A stretch of 64,000 nucleotides of DNA, taken from NCBI RefSeq assembly GCF_963924675.1, contig NC_089221.1, forward strand, positions 140,038,263 to 140,102,262, read 5' to 3'. A program made the position numbers and the translations under genes. Numbering within the stretch: position 1 is the first letter of the stretch; each line of letters starts with the position of its first letter. The notes below the pieces were generated by a model. That model searched no databases. It saw only the letters and a program-made list of their open reading frames with translations, and was not told where the DNA came from. This DNA is from Phocoena phocoena. Taxonomy: Eukaryota; Chordata; Mammalia; Artiodactyla; Phocoenidae. This document shows positions 6,700-20,148 of the stretch, piece after piece.

Positions 6700-8845
6700 T
6701 TGAATTATTACATTTTTTGGCTAAGATTTTCCCTTCAAGGACAAAATACTCCAATACTATCATTTGAGATTGGTTTTATCTATATCTGAAGTTTGTTGGA
6801 AAATACATATATTTGCAAAGCTCTAGCAAGTCATAAGTACATGATTATAGGGTCCAAAAGTTACATCCCAGGAAGTCACAAAAGTTAACAACATGGGCCA
6901 GAATAATCATGGAGATTAGGTAAATTTAACTTGTGATGTTGACTTCTTCCTTTTAATTACTTAGCTCTTGAATATAGTCAATAGTCTGATGAGCTCTGAT
7001 TATGGAGAACTCAGCTAAAAATATACTGAATTATAATCACCTGCAATGTGACATTTAAAATTCTATGATTTTAGTTCTCCTATCCACCCATTCTTCTTCC
7101 ATGGGACAACTTTAGGGTTATAACTGAAATGAATCTCTAATGACTAATGCCCCAGTGATTTGATTTTTGCACATTGCTGGAAAATTAAGAAGAATGTTTA
7201 CTTGCCCATTAAAAACCTATATTCCACTGAAAGGAACCTAGATTTAAAATTCTCACAAGCCTGAAAGAAATAATTTCATAATCTAATATGTTATGGTGGT
7301 CTAAATGAGAATTTTCCAACTCAGTCTCATAAAAAGAAGCCTTTTGCCACTAGACTTAAAAAAGATTAGACATACAAGTTAATTAAGTTAACAAAGTCCA
7401 CTGTAATTCCTTAGAAGTGAATCTCTTTTAATCTTCCAAGTTTATTGGCTTCATTACTGTTGCAAAGAATTTCTAACCCACGATTACATCTGTGCCTTTC
7501 TGCAGAGCCATTCAGCATCCTGAGAAATACCCAACTAATTTGATTACATGCTTTGGTTCTCAACAGATATCAAATAGAGAAAATCCTTTCTGCCTTTTAT
7601 CTAAAATGTTTGCTCTGCATTAACATATTTCACTAGTATAAGTAAAATAAGCTTTTTTTCCTTCAACCAAGTATTTGCGAACCTACTATGTGCCAGTGCT
7701 TGCCAAGCACTTCAAGTGCATAAGGAAAATCAAGACAAGGATTTGACATAAGTAGCTTACATTACAGTGAAGGTCTCTCTCTAAAAGGATTCCTTAAATA
7801 TTTTTTGCTAACTCAATATTTATTACTTAATCAGATGCTTGATTTAACACCCATGCTATTTGCTACCCTATTAATAACTGATTAATGCATTTTACTATTT
7901 TGCTCTAAATGTTTTACTACCCTCCAAGGGAAATATTTGGACATTTTCCTTCACTGAGGCCAGACTATCACTGGCACCCAACCAAGGAACAGACCCTATG
8001 TTCCTTCCAAAATTATTTGACTTTATTTCCATAACATAACATCCTTTCTTTTATCAAAGAGTGTATGAAATGCTGGAACTGAGGAGAATATTTTTATTTA
8101 AATATTAGAAATTTGTACCTGTATAACTTAAAGCACCATACCTTACCCTGAAAGGATTTATACGTTGTGCTGAGAGAGTGAATCAATTTTATTTGTGGTG
8201 TTAACGGAAGTTCAAATTGTTAAATTAGATTCAGATAACATATTCATGGTTTGCATTAACAAGAAAATAAGCAGACAGTTGAACAGATTCAGAAACTGCA
8301 TGTTTAGAGCAATGAGCATTTTAAGTGTGAAGAGAAAAATAATGTAGTTTTAGTAAATAGTCTTTCTATTTTAAAGTCTCAACCATGGCCATGGGATTTC
8401 TGTTCTCATTAAATCTTAGTTTTTTCTTAGTCCTAAAAAGACTTTTCAGTAGAGGGCAGAAGAAATCCAGTTTTGAAGAACTCATGTTACTGTAATTACC
8501 ATGGTCAGACTCTACAGGTGAGAGAATGTACTCCCTCCTACAAAGTTCGTCCTGTTAACCAGAGGAAGGACAGAACCTTGGGGCTGAAAGAGTTCAGATT
8601 CACTACCCACAACTGATACTAAATTTCCCACATTTGTAGTAGGTGATTATCCAAAAGATACTTCTATGCATTTGCAACAACAAACTTTTAGAAGTTTGAT
8701 GCTATTCCGTAGGACTTTTCCTGGAAATTTTCTTTAACTAAAAAGTACTTTAAACTTCACACTAGAATTCTTAGAAGGGTGATTTATAGAACCCACACTG
8801 GGGTTTTCCATTAGAACTGTAACTAAAGATAAATAAATAAGAACT
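6700..8845. other. Right flank of provirus, no gene seen
   Basis: AT-rich noncoding sequence with short random ORFs only. Around 7666-7775 there is a weak match to an old dispersed repeat with the phrase ctactatgtgccag, also seen at 14335, 16150, 27095 and 33880. No splice-bounded coding exon was evident. Confidence 0.5.
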
Positions 8846-8849
8846 GCCA

Positions 8850-9090
8850 TCTCCAACCAATGGTTAGGGATGAAGGTGCTGGATTTGATATCCTGGGTTT
8901 GATTTCCAGCTGTGTAATCTTGCACACATTACTTTCTCTAATCTTGCTAAGCCTCAGATTCTTCACAGGTAAAATGAGGATAAAAGTAGTGCCCATCACA
9001 AAAGGGTCTTTGTGAAGATTAAATGTAATAAGGTGTTTATCAGTACAATGTCCTGCACATAGTTCCCACTCTATAAATTCATGATTCAAC
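8850..9090 (+). repeat. MIR-type SINE remnant
   Basis: Contains the MIR-like order: a tRNA-derived head, a core with tcctgggtttgatttccag, ctcagattcttcacaggtaaaatg, then a tail ending in cctgcacatagttcccactc. Diverged, as expected for an ancient mammalian SINE. Recognised from memory of the consensus. Confidence 0.65.
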
Positions 9091-9293
9091 AAATAAATAT
9101 GTGCTACTCTTTGGTCATTTTCAATATTTTTACTCTCTATTATTTTCCTTAATAGACTTTAAGGGGTAATGATGTTACTGTCATTTTCAAAGAACCAGAT
9201 TAGTATTTATTTATCTTCTCTAGAATTTAAAAAAATTTTTGCCTTCTTTTTTATAAATAACATCTTTTATTTCTATTTGTCTCTTCTTGCTTT

Positions 9294-9699
9294 TTCTTTT
9301 AAGTTTTATTTATTTTTAGCTGTGTTGGGTCTTCGTTGCTGCGTGCAGGCTTTCTCTCGTTGCAGTGAGCGGGAGATATTCTTCGCTGCAGTGCGCAGGC
9401 TCCTCATTGCAGTGGCTTCTCTTGTTGTGGAGTACGGGCTCTAGGCGCATGGGCTTCAGTAGTTGCAGCACGTGGGCTCCGTAGTTGTGGCACGTGGGCT
9501 CTAGGGTGCATGGGTTTCAGTAGTTGTGGTGCACAGGCTCAGTAGTTGTGGCTCAAGGGCTCTAGAGCATGGGCTCAATAGTTGTGGCACACGGGCTTAG
9601 TTGCTCCGCGGCATATGGGATCTTCCTGGAGCAGGGATCGAACCCGTGTCCCCTGCATTGGCAGGTGGATTCTCAACCACTGTGCCACAAGGGAAGTCC
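9294..9699 (-). mobile_element. CHR-type SINE, long form
   Basis: A minus-strand tRNA-derived SINE of about 400 bp. Its 5' end is the gggaagtcc block at 9691-9699, and the body holds several cctgagccacaactact-type repeats read in reverse. It is flanked by a 13-bp duplication, ctcttcttgcttt, at 9281-9293 and 9700-9712. Confidence 0.9.
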
Positions 9700-9712
9700 C
9701 TCTTCTTGCTTT

Positions 9713-12700
9713 ATTTTTCTTTTTCCTAACTTCTTAATTCTTTTATTTTTTGGTTTCTCTCCTAAGGTAAGCATTAGAACTCTGATTACAACTTGTACTA
9801 TAGCCTGTAGGTTTGTATGTGATGTGTCTCATTAAATTGCTTTCTAAAGAATTTGCAATATTCACTGTCTTCTCTTGGATTTGAGAATAATCTGGGAGTG
9901 AATTTCTTAGTTTCCATGTAGTTGAGATTCTTTTTGATCACCTTTTAATTTTTGGATTACTCTATTTGACAATACCTTTTAATTTAGAATCATCTTTACA
10001 AAAAAGAGATTTCTGTCCTAACAGTTAGTTAAAAATTCATTATCACCTAAGGGAATTTGTTTTATTTAATAATTTTGATAGCCCTTTAAGAATTCCCAAG
10101 AAAAATTTCACAGTTTCTGTAGCCTCAATACTGAGAAGCATGCAACAATGAGTAAAAGCAAAAGAAAGTCCATATTTAAATGTCTGGGCATTCAATGTAT
10201 TTTGCTTTATTATAAATTTTAAATATCTAGTAGGAATCAAGATGGAGAGAATTTAAAGTATTCCCACTTGCTTATACACTTTACTCTTCTCAGTTTTAAT
10301 AAAAAGCCTTTATAATAGAAGCCAGTCCAGGGAATTTTTCTGGAAGTAAAATTAATAAGAAGTCAAGCATCAAAGCACAGTGTTAAACATAAAATGAGGC
10401 CAACAGACTGGGTGCAAGGAGTATGTAGATGATGAAAGTCAAACCTATGTTTAAAAAAATAATAAGTACCCCATCTGAGCCATATGTATGATCCACAAAG
10501 ATAAGGAAACCCTATCACTGTTGTATCTCCACCTCAAGGAGAAAAGAAACCCCAGGAACAAGTGGTTTAAGTTCCAAGACGTAGCCAACAACTCTAAATG
10601 CAGAGACTTCCACATTAGTTCTAGAAGTTTATAATCTAATCCTCAGTCCCAGGAAAACAAAACATTTTACCCTGGATCTAGAGTTCTCTCCAGTTGTATG
10701 CAGGGTTATAGAAAGAAAAGACTATTTTCAGAGCTTTAGGCAAGTGGTTCTCGCTGACCCTTAGTTTCCTCATCTGCTGAATAGCTACCAGGTGGCGAGA
10801 GCCCTGATTGTATAATCTGTATGTTTATTTTTAGCTCTAGCATTTTAAAATTCTACAGGCAGGTTAGCATGTGTCTATTCTAAGCATTAAAAATGTATGA
10901 AGAAATTCCAATCACAAATAGCAGGGCTATAATAGAACTTACCAAAATAGTTTTGATCAAATATACAACACCCTGAAATAGTACTTGATAAGACTAGTTT
11001 TGCACTAATCCTGTCATTGATAAATTAAGTGTTCAGGTATGAAGATTAGTCACGTCAAGTTATTTCATGATGCAGAAATTTTATTTACCCAAAAGAATAA
11101 GAAAAAAGTAAACTTTTGAGTACTTTAAATGGGCTGAGAAATAAGTGCTAAGCATTTTGCATGTGCCAAATAACTGGAAATCATAAAAATAAAAATTGTG
11201 GACTATCAGTCTACAGCAGGTGTTGCTGGTTCCCTGCCCATATCCCTCTGGTCTTGTTACTGCAGTGTGCTCCTGTACAAATACCAATGGCCAGAATCTG
11301 CATCTCTTTGCCCAGGAGCCTTTGAAGACTTGGAAGGCTGCCACACCTTGCACCCAGCAGACCTGCGGTGGAGGGAACTAACACCTCTACCCCAGGGAGC
11401 AGTCTAAACCAAGGGCTGAATGGAGTTGCTTGGTAAATGCCCAGCTTGCTCACCCCACAGGCAAGATGTGTGTTTTACACCATTTTTTCAGAACTTCCCA
11501 GAGGTGTTAAGATCTAGTTACCAATAGCAGTGGCTGCATTGATAGTTCTTCGCACACTGGCTACCCCACCTTCCTTGTGTCTCTTCCCCACTCCCCTACT
11601 CATGTTTCCTGCACCTGCCAAGCTAACTACTTGCACTCAAGTCCTTCTATTGTCTCAAGATCTGCTCCTGGGGGGACCCAAACTAAGACTGACTGCTAGA
11701 AACAGATTGATCCCATTGTGCAAGTCAGTTACGATTTTGTCAGTAACTTCAAGTCAGTTAGGATTTTGTCCTTCACCACCCCACTTAAATATACAGTCAT
11801 GCTCTTTGCCCCAAATTAGGAACAAACTGGGCAGGAGTCTTGTATATGCAATCAAGAAAGCAATACCCACTTCCAAAAGAAAAACAAATACAGAGGTGAA
11901 ACTTGATACCCACCCTGGGAGCAAAGAACATGACAGAAACCTTTTGCTCAAATGAAGATATTATAGGATGGGGAAACGGAAGGAAGAGGATTAGCCCTTT
12001 GATTACCATTTTCCCTACTCTCAGGAGAATTTTGATGATAAAGATTTAGACAAGCATATTTTAGCAGGGCAGACATGAGTTAAGGGTTCATTCTGCTGAG
12101 CACTAGTTCTGAGTCTGAAAGCAAAATTGTGGCAGGGACACATCATGGATATAACCTGTACCTAACACAGTAGTTGGAACATAGTAGGAGTTCACTATGT
12201 ATCTGTAAATGTATAGTGAGAACCAAGATGAATCAGGCAAGCCTTAAAGACTAAGAAAGAGGAAGTTAATCCACTATAACTAGCTCAAGACTGGTTAGAA
12301 GGAAAACTAAAACGTCATCCCGTTTCAGCTCATCAAGTTAGGAAGGAAGCCCGCATGATCAGAAACTCCACATGGACTGTCTTATAGGAGCTTGGAGATA
12401 ATGATAGAAAGGGGGGTGGACATTCTCCAAAAGGAAGAAAGGGAAACGTCCATGATCCCAATTATGTTCTCATTATAAAGTCCAAACCAAAGGCAAACTT
12501 AACATGTTACATTCAGAATGACTAAAGAATTAATTACTGTTGTAATATCTTAGTTCTCCTGTGTTAAAGTCAAAATTATACCTTCCCAAATGTCTATTTT
12601 CATATCTCTGAATCACTCATGAACACACTGTAGGTTACAGGCATGCTACTTTTACCTGACCATTGTGGAGCCCTTCATATTAATAGACCTGATCTTAGGT

Positions 12701-14330
12701 AAAAATATTCTGATGGAGACAAAAGAAATTTAACATTTGACTGATCCTAGCCTTCTTACATCACCTCCAGTTATAAAGAATTTGCTCATTCTCTTTCTCT
12801 TCCTTCTTCTCTGCTCTCTTGAAAACCCAGTCCCCAGGATATTATCATCCTGACTTTGGAGAACAGGTATCGTGATATCTGATTGGAGGAATGAGGATGC
12901 TTCCAAGAACAATGGACACACGGTTTGGGGTTTGGTAAGACAGGAAATAAAGCGAGAGAATGAAACATTCAGGGATACTATGGTATATTAAGAAATGAGA
13001 GAGGAAGGGGGATTTTATAAAGCGTTGTTGAATTACAGAGCTGTGATTCAAATATAAACCACTAAAATACTTGTCTGGAAGTATAAGTTTAAAGTATAGT
13101 ATGGTATAGTAGAGTAGAGTATAGTTTAGTATAGTTTAGTATTGTCTGAAGTACTATAGCTTAAGCTGCCTCTAGGCTAAGCTGCCTCTTGGCTAAGCTG
13201 CCTCTCCTACCCTCTTTCTATCCTGAAACTATATACAATAATGTTGCTGGGTCCCCAGAGCACTAGCAGGACAACTTTGAAATAATTTATTAGAAAAGCA
13301 AATCACCAAAGAGGCATTAAACTATCATCTTTCCATCAACCATAATACCCTTCTGTCTTTAAAAGACAGATGTTCAAAGAGTGAAAATGTGCCTATTTTA
13401 TCTGGGAAAAAGTGGGAATTTTATTTCAACTTTCTGTGTATCATTAGGTTGCTGGAAATCATGGAAACCTAAATTACATATACAACCACTTCATGCACTG
13501 GGATCTCTTATAAGAAGAAAGCAGCAATATAATCAGTCAGCTCACATCATCCTCAACATTAACAAGGTGGCTGTAGAGTCATTTTAAGAAATGACTTTCT
13601 GCTCCTATTAGTAGACTGATTATACTCTAGCTTTTGTTCCAGAAGCATATCAACAAACTAGTCTCTCAAAATGTGTATTAAAAATGATACATTTTCCTTG
13701 CCAGTGTTTATATTCAAGTCAAAGTTTCTTTAGAAAAGAACAGGAATAAAAAAAAATTTGAAGCCATGGCAGTTTGCATTCTCCAGCGAAAGCAATCATC
13801 AAGGCAAATATTTATTGTTTGAGTTGTTGAACATAGATGTGTGGACAGAAGTTTAATGTCCATGCAATCTGTTTCCAGTGCATTAGCTATCACATTACAA
13901 ATGACAAACAAGATTCTTTCTTGTTTAAAAATGTGTCCCACATGCTCAGAATCAGTCTTGATCAACAGACTGTGGTATAATTTGGCAGTTCAGAGATGAG
14001 AAGTTTATGGAGACATTTCAGTTAAAAAATAAATTCAAAGAAGACAACTTGTGTGCATGATGTTATCTAAAAATGCTTCCGAAAGACATTTAGGAATCTA
14101 AGTCAACTCTGAACAGAGAGTCTTGGTCTATTTTGTCAAACAATATAATGTAGAAGAATTACTTATGGAGAAGCTACAGACAACCTTCCACTTTTTATAC
14201 AACAAATTCCTGAAGTATATTCAAAAGCTGAATGTGAAAAAATAAAACGATCTATGTGGAACCTTAGCTCCACTAATTACTAGTTAAAATAATCTAAATT
14301 ACTTAATGTCTCTAATTCATACATTTATAC
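9713..14330. other. Intergenic stretch, no gene supported
   Basis: Only short ORFs with no domain that I recognise. The ORFs around 11080-11955 overlap on both strands and show no splice-site or domain support. Local oddities are a tagta-type low-complexity run near 13090-13145 and three 15-bp repeats near 13158-13206. Confidence 0.5.
13090..13206. repeat. Simple repeats: tagta-rich run and 15-bp triplet
   Basis: An irregular agtatagtatggtatagtag run is followed by three near-identical copies of a taagctgcctct-type unit. Both look like slippage products; no function is visible. Confidence 0.75.
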
Positions 14331-14334
14331 ATTC

Positions 14335-14545
14335 AACACATATTTACTGTGTTCCTGTTACGTGTCAGACACTGCTCTAGGGTTTGAAAACACAGAAGTT
14401 CACAAAAGAGGCTACAATCTCTGCCTTCACACTTTGAAATGAAAGAGGCAAAACTGGAGGAGTATTACATAGGTGTTTGATAGATATTTTAGAGTGGGAC
14501 AGGTAAGATGTCACCAAGAAGACGACCTTGATGATGACCTGAAGA
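14335..14545 (+). repeat. Ancient dispersed mammalian repeat
   Basis: Carries the phrase gttacgtgtcagacactgctctaggg followed by a gene-desert-type tail about 200 bases long. Similar phrases recur on the plus strand near 7680, 16160, 27125 and 33900. I recognise it as a common old mammalian repeat but do not assign a family. Confidence 0.5.
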
Positions 14546-14862
14546 AAGTGAGGGAACAAGTGTGGATATCCATGGAAAGAAACAGCATTTCATGAGTGGC
14601 AAGTGCAAAGGCCCTGAGGCAAGACTATGCCTGAAGAAAACGTAGCAAAAGCAGAGAGATGAAGGGTAGAGTGTCAGAAGAGGAAGTCAAGAAGTAAAGG
14701 GGGTCAGAGCTGGGGAACAGACCTGTTAGTTCATAGCAAGGACCCTAAAGAGAATGAAAAGCTACTAGAGGATTTTGAGAAAAGAAATGATATCATCTGC
14801 CTTACATTTGACAGGAATAATAACAATTCTTCCTCATAAGTTTACTGTAAAAATTAAGAAAG

Positions 14863-15212
14863 GTACTTCCCTGGTGGCACAGTGGTTCAGAATCTGCCTG
14901 CCAATGCAGGGGACATGGGTTCAAGCCTTGTCCCAGAGCCCACATGCTGTAGAGCAACTAAGCCCGTGTGCCACAACTACTGAGCCTGCACTCTAGAGCC
15001 CGCGAGCCACAACTACTGAGCCCACGAGCCACAACTACTGAGCCTGCATGCCACAACTACTGAAGCCTGTGCACCTAGAGCTCGTGCTCCGCAACAAGAG
15101 AAGCCACGGCAATGAGCAGCCCACACACCACAACGAAGAGTAGGCTCTGCTAGCCACAACTACAGAAAGCCCGTGCGCACCAATGAAGACTCAACGCAGC
15201 AAAAAAAAAAAA
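14863..15212 (+). mobile_element. CHR-type SINE, long form
   Basis: Starts with acttccctggtggcacagtgg, has several gccacaactactgag repeats and ends with caacgcagc plus a 12-base A run. About 350 bp. The flanks are A-rich and I could not set a clear target-site duplication. Confidence 0.9.
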
Positions 15213-17120
15213 GTCTCCCTTTTAAAAATAAAAATTAAAAAAATAGCCCACTTCTCGAAAAATTTTTTTTAAAAATTAACTAAGATAATTGACATAAAAT
15301 GCTTCCCACAGTACATAGCAAAAGGTAAACATAAAATGTTAGCTGCTATAATTATTTTTGTTATTCAGACAGGGATTAGGAACACATAATAAAAAATGAA
15401 AGTCATTGCATGGGTTAGGCTTCTTATTTTTTATTTTATCTTTATCCTTAAAAAACTCAGAATAACAATCCAAGGAGGGAAAGGAGAATAGTGAAGAGAT
15501 GCTTTGGTTCAAAGATCAAGTGAAGATAATTTCTGATACATTTAAGTGCCATTTTTAAAAAATGGAAGAAAAAACTTAAAGTACAAAACAGAAGGATAGT
15601 AAATTTTCAGGGTAAATCTCTCAATGCTCTAAGCACAGAAATAATTGGAAATCTATTTGAAGCAATTTGAATTGATGTTTCTTCCAACTTAGGGCCAGGA
15701 AGAAGCATCAAAACTGCTTGGATGACTTTTGGCAAAGAGCTATACACAGTAAATAGAAAGGATTTATTGTAAATAGATTCCAAGAAAGCTACTAATAGGC
15801 CTCCCTGCTGGCTGAGCAAGATTACTGAAACAAAAGAAAGCAAAGCAAAAGGTATTATTGCCTACTTAAGCAGTCTGACATAAAAATTATTACAGTAGCT
15901 GGACTGGAGAAAAAATAAACAGATCATGCTTAAAACGTCATGAGAGGCAAAGTACATTTTGTCTCTCCCAGTATATCATGACAGGTGTACAATAGGCATA
16001 AATGATATAAATATTGGAGAAGGATTTATGACTTGAACTCCCAGAGAACCTTCAAAGTGCAGAATCTCATTTCACACACAGCCAAGGAACAGTATGTTGT
16101 TATCTTTCATTTTTATATCATTTTGTGTATTTCGTTCCTTTAAAAAGCATTTATTGATTACCTATTATGTGCAAGGAGCTGTGGAAAATAGAAAATTGTG
16201 TAACACATGGTCCTTGTCACCCAAGAAACCCACGTTATAGCAAACGGACACAAGGCAAAGTGTCTATTTCACTGAACATAAGACACCATCAATTGGAGTT
16301 AAATCAAAATAATAATTTTATAGGAAAAAAGAAAATCAATAAATATACATAGAGTTTTTAAGATAAACCCAATATCAAAAACATTAAAATTTGAAAGAAA
16401 CACATACCTTAACATATAAAATCAAGTATATAAATATCTACACTAAGAGGAAGCGTAAGTGTCAAAGATGGTTTCTGAAATAACAGGATGTTATAGGCGC
16501 ACAAAGGAAAAAGTATTACCACTGGGTCAGAGAGGTTAGCAAAATCCAGATGATGTTAACATTTCAGCTGGGCTTTAAAAAAAGAAATAGAAAGTCTATA
16601 ATGAAAATGACGGGTAAAAAAATAAAACAAAATGCATTCCAGGCAAGTAGAAATGGTGGGTAAGAAATGCATTCCAGGCAGATGAAATAGCACGTACAGA
16701 GTCAAAATCACTTTGCACAGAGGAGCAGCCATACATTCAGATTGACTGAAGGAGGTTCATAATGGACCCAGTTGTAAGGGGCTTTAAATGCTAAATAAAT
16801 GATTGTAAACACTGCCCTGTCAGAAACTAGGAAGCTTCAAAAGTAGATAACACATATTGTTTAGGAAGAATAACACAACAAAAGTCCACAGTGAACTGGA
16901 GGGAGGCTAGACTGCAGAGTGGAAGAGCAGTAGGGAATCTTCCATAATACTCCAGCAAGATATGCCAAACCAGACGAGGGAGGTGAAAAGGTGAGTTGAA
17001 GAGAGATGGATGTGTCTCTCTCCCTTTAGCGTGTTTTTACTCACATGCTCGTAATTAATCCGTAATAATGTGACATCAAAAGAATTATTCAGATTTTAAA
17101 GAGGAAGAAGCCAAGAGAGA
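15213..17120. other. Intergenic stretch, no gene supported
   Basis: No convincing ORF. An old repeat phrase (ctattatgtgcaaggagctg) occurs near 16160. Two copies of gcattccaggca lie about 40 bases apart near 16630-16680, a small local duplication. Confidence 0.5.
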
Positions 17121-17124
17121 AAAT

Positions 17125-17575
17125 TTATGACTTTTTTTTTTTTACTATATATCATGTTGAGATAAACTGAATCATATTAAAAATTTTAAGTTTATTTGAG
17201 CAAAAATCAATTGGAACCAGGCAGTGCCAAACCTTCAGTGGTTAAGAGGGCTCTGCAGAGAAGAACGGGGCGGGGAAACGTGTCTAGAGAAAGTGCAGAA
17301 GCCGAGAAAGGAAAGCATAACTTGGCTATAGCTTAAAGCCTAGTTGGCTGTTTGTGATTGGTTGTCCTTAGTGTATTGATTTTGGAACCCTAAAGCATTT
17401 GCAGGCTTAGATTTTGGTTTGCTCACGTAGGCCACAGCATTAGCGCCTCCGCAGTCTAAGGGCCTCGTTGTTTAATTAATTTAACACTAGATAGATTCGA
17501 CCACCCCAGAGGGCAGATCTGCTGTTCTCTTCTCAGCACATCACCTAACTTTCATAGGTTTCTGATCAGAAATTA
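17125..17575 (-). repeat. Possible ancient LTR remnant
   Basis: The segment from the T run to about 17570 has the feel of a degraded ERVL-type LTR read in reverse (ttaagtttatttgagcaaaaatc; gtttgtgattggttg; ctcacgtaggcc). Assignment is from memory and uncertain. Confidence 0.35.
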
Positions 17576-18834
17576 CAGAACGAATGCTTTAGGATGAGTT
17601 GGATGTTTCAACCTGAAAGATTAAAAAAAGCGCTGTGAGCATACAGGGTGCAGTGCTTTGCTAAACAAAGATGGCTATACTGACTCAGCTGTTCAACCTC
17701 ATGCGGTTGTTGACAATTTTCGTGGCAGTAACAGTTTGTAAAGGCATTATCTCTGTGCCCAGCCTGCGCCATGTAATCAGAAAACTAAGACAGGTGGCTG
17801 AGTGACGTGGGATGAGAGGTGAATCAGAATTTTGGCTACTTCGTTAGCAAAATCGTGTTTAGGGTGATTTGGAATTCCACATTCCTATTTCAAATGATAA
17901 AATATTTCTGAAGGAGATTAGGCATGCACACATCATCAAAAGAAATTTCATTTAACGATGTTGGACAAATTACCAATCAAAATAGACTAACTTCCCCAAG
18001 CATCACTTGCGTTGAGAACACTGGTTCTCAATTTGTAAATCATTTCTTAGATACTTGGTAGAGTTAAAAAATAAGGGTCTTATTTTGTGGAGTCTCTGAC
18101 AACTCTATCAGAGTCACCTTGGGTGACCCATAATTCAGATTATAAATCAGGCAGAATGGAGTCAGGTTTGGAAATCTGTAGCAACCAGATTTGGAAAACA
18201 CTGCTCCAGGGAACACTGTGACCAATAGATAGCTCACATTGAATCCATGAGTAGAAACTAGTTTTTCTCTCCATGCCATGATAACTTACATCTTCAAATT
18301 CATTCCAAGCACATTCTTTTGCAAGCAACCAATTTCTATCTTTTGTGATAATTATATTAATATTGATACTAAGCACAAATGAAAACCATGCATTCTTTTC
18401 TATCTGGCATCTTTCAAGATAATCCACGTCATGGTGTGTATAAGTAGTGCGTTCGGTTTTATTGCCAAGTATAATAAGAAGGTTGGGAAGCAGAAGCAAA
18501 CCTGACCACAAGTGGGATTTTTCAATCATGAAAACTATTCTTAATTAGTAAATACTTACACATATGTACACATATATACATACACTTTCATATATATGCA
18601 TCCTACGAAGGTCATCTATGGTTTCAAGATTATTCTATTTGTAGTTATACAGTTTGTGATGACATTTTATTGGTCTGGGGCAACCTCTGTTTATATAATG
18701 TCCCCCAAAAGGTGTTTTGTTCAACAAAGAGAGGAACACAAAAGTCTCATTTTTGCCAAGTTCTTTGTAGGATGGACCTGTATAAATTCTAAAACAGTCA
18801 TCAGGGAATGCACTGAAAAAAAATATTCTAAAGC

Positions 18835-19625
18835 AAGTCTCCACAAACTTTTTCCATAAAAAGCCAGGTAGTTAATAGTTTAGGCTTTGTGAGCCATATG
18901 GTGTCTGTCGCAACTACTGAACTCTGCCAATGTAGCATGAAAGCAGCCACAGACCACAGGTAAAGGAACAAGTACACCTATGTTCCAATACAATTTTATT
19001 AATGAAAACAGGTAACTACCAACACCTATTAGAATGGCCAAAATCCAACACACTGGCAACACCAACTTCTGGCAAGGATGTGAAGCAATAAGAACTCTCA
19101 TTCATTGTTGGTGGGAATGCAAAATGGTAGCCACTTTGGAAGACAGTTTGGCGGTTTCTTACAAAAGTAAACATACTATTGCCACACGTTCCAGCAATGA
19201 TGCTCCTTGGAATTTACTCAGAAGAGTTGAAAATTTATGTGTTTTGTTCATTAGAATACTCACAGGGGATTTTTAGGGCAGTGGAACTAACTCTTCTCCA
19301 TGATAGGTAATGGTGGATACATGACATTATGCATTTGGCAAAACTCATAGAATGTACAATGTAAAGAGTGAACCCTAATGTAAACTTTGAACTTTAGTTA
19401 ATACAAATGTATCAATATTGGTTACTCAGTTTTAACAAATGTACCACACTAATGCAAGATGTTAATAATAGGGGAAACTGTGGGTGGGGTGAGAGCACAC
19501 TTTCTGCTGGGGACTCTCTACTTTCTGTTCAATTTTTCTGTGAACCTAAAACTGCTCTAATAAAACAAAACAAAAATAGGCAATGAGCCAGATTTGACCT
19601 GTGGGCTATAGTTTGCTGCCCTCTG
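18835..19625 (+). mobile_element. hAT-Charlie-type nonautonomous transposon relic, split by L1
   Basis: The left part (18835-19012) reads ccacaaactttttccataaaaagccagg...ttaggctttgtgagcc...ccaatacaattttatt. The right part (about 19578-19625) reads gagccagatttgacctgtgggctatagtttgctgccctctg. Together they match the two ends of a familiar mammalian hAT-type MER element. The middle is occupied by an L1 3' end. Confidence 0.65.
19013..19577 (+). mobile_element. L1 3'-end fragment nested in hAT relic
   Basis: Contains recognisable LINE-1 ORF2 C-terminal and 3' UTR phrases (ctcattcattgttggtgggaatg; ctgtgaacctaaaactgctc) and ends in an A-rich tail. Degenerate reading frame. Confidence 0.75.
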
Positions 19626-20133
19626 TTCTAGAGAATGAAGACATCATCAGAGAATACTTGGAGTTCATAAAGTTGTCTTTGTGAATGTCACTGACTTCAA
19701 AGAAATTCATTCAATATTGCTTTCAGAATTTTGTTTAGAAAAGCATGATAACACTCCTGCCAATTACATTCATATTTTCATATTTTTATTTCCATAGCAA
19801 AAAGTTATCCATTATAATCATGAAACTGAACCCATGCACTTTTCTTACAAGCCAACAGTTAAGCAGATCCTTCTTGCTCCAGCACTGGAGGGACCTCCCA
19901 CAACCCACAGAGCCCCTGTGTGGGGAACCTAGCACATCTTAATGTAACACAAGCAGTGCTCCAAATACAGGTGTCTTCAGGCTATGGCTTCATCTAGGCT
20001 GCTCAGAAAGATTAGATACTTTATTGCCCTCTTAAATAGTCTCATATTTTACACTTTAGAAAGTTTTATCTTCTAGAGTTTCCACCTGTCATGTTGCCAT
20101 CAGCAGCACGGGAAACAATCCTAGCATTTTTTT
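19626..20133. other. Intergenic stretch, no gene supported
   Basis: Noncoding sequence between the hAT relic and the young L1 3' end. Nothing further recognised. Confidence 0.5.
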
Positions 20134-20148
20134 AAAGAGTGCTATAAA

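Noticed and set aside
11081..11955. Overlapping ORFs suggesting a small gene
   Set aside because: Frames overlap on both strands, lack any domain and have no splice or promoter support that I could see.
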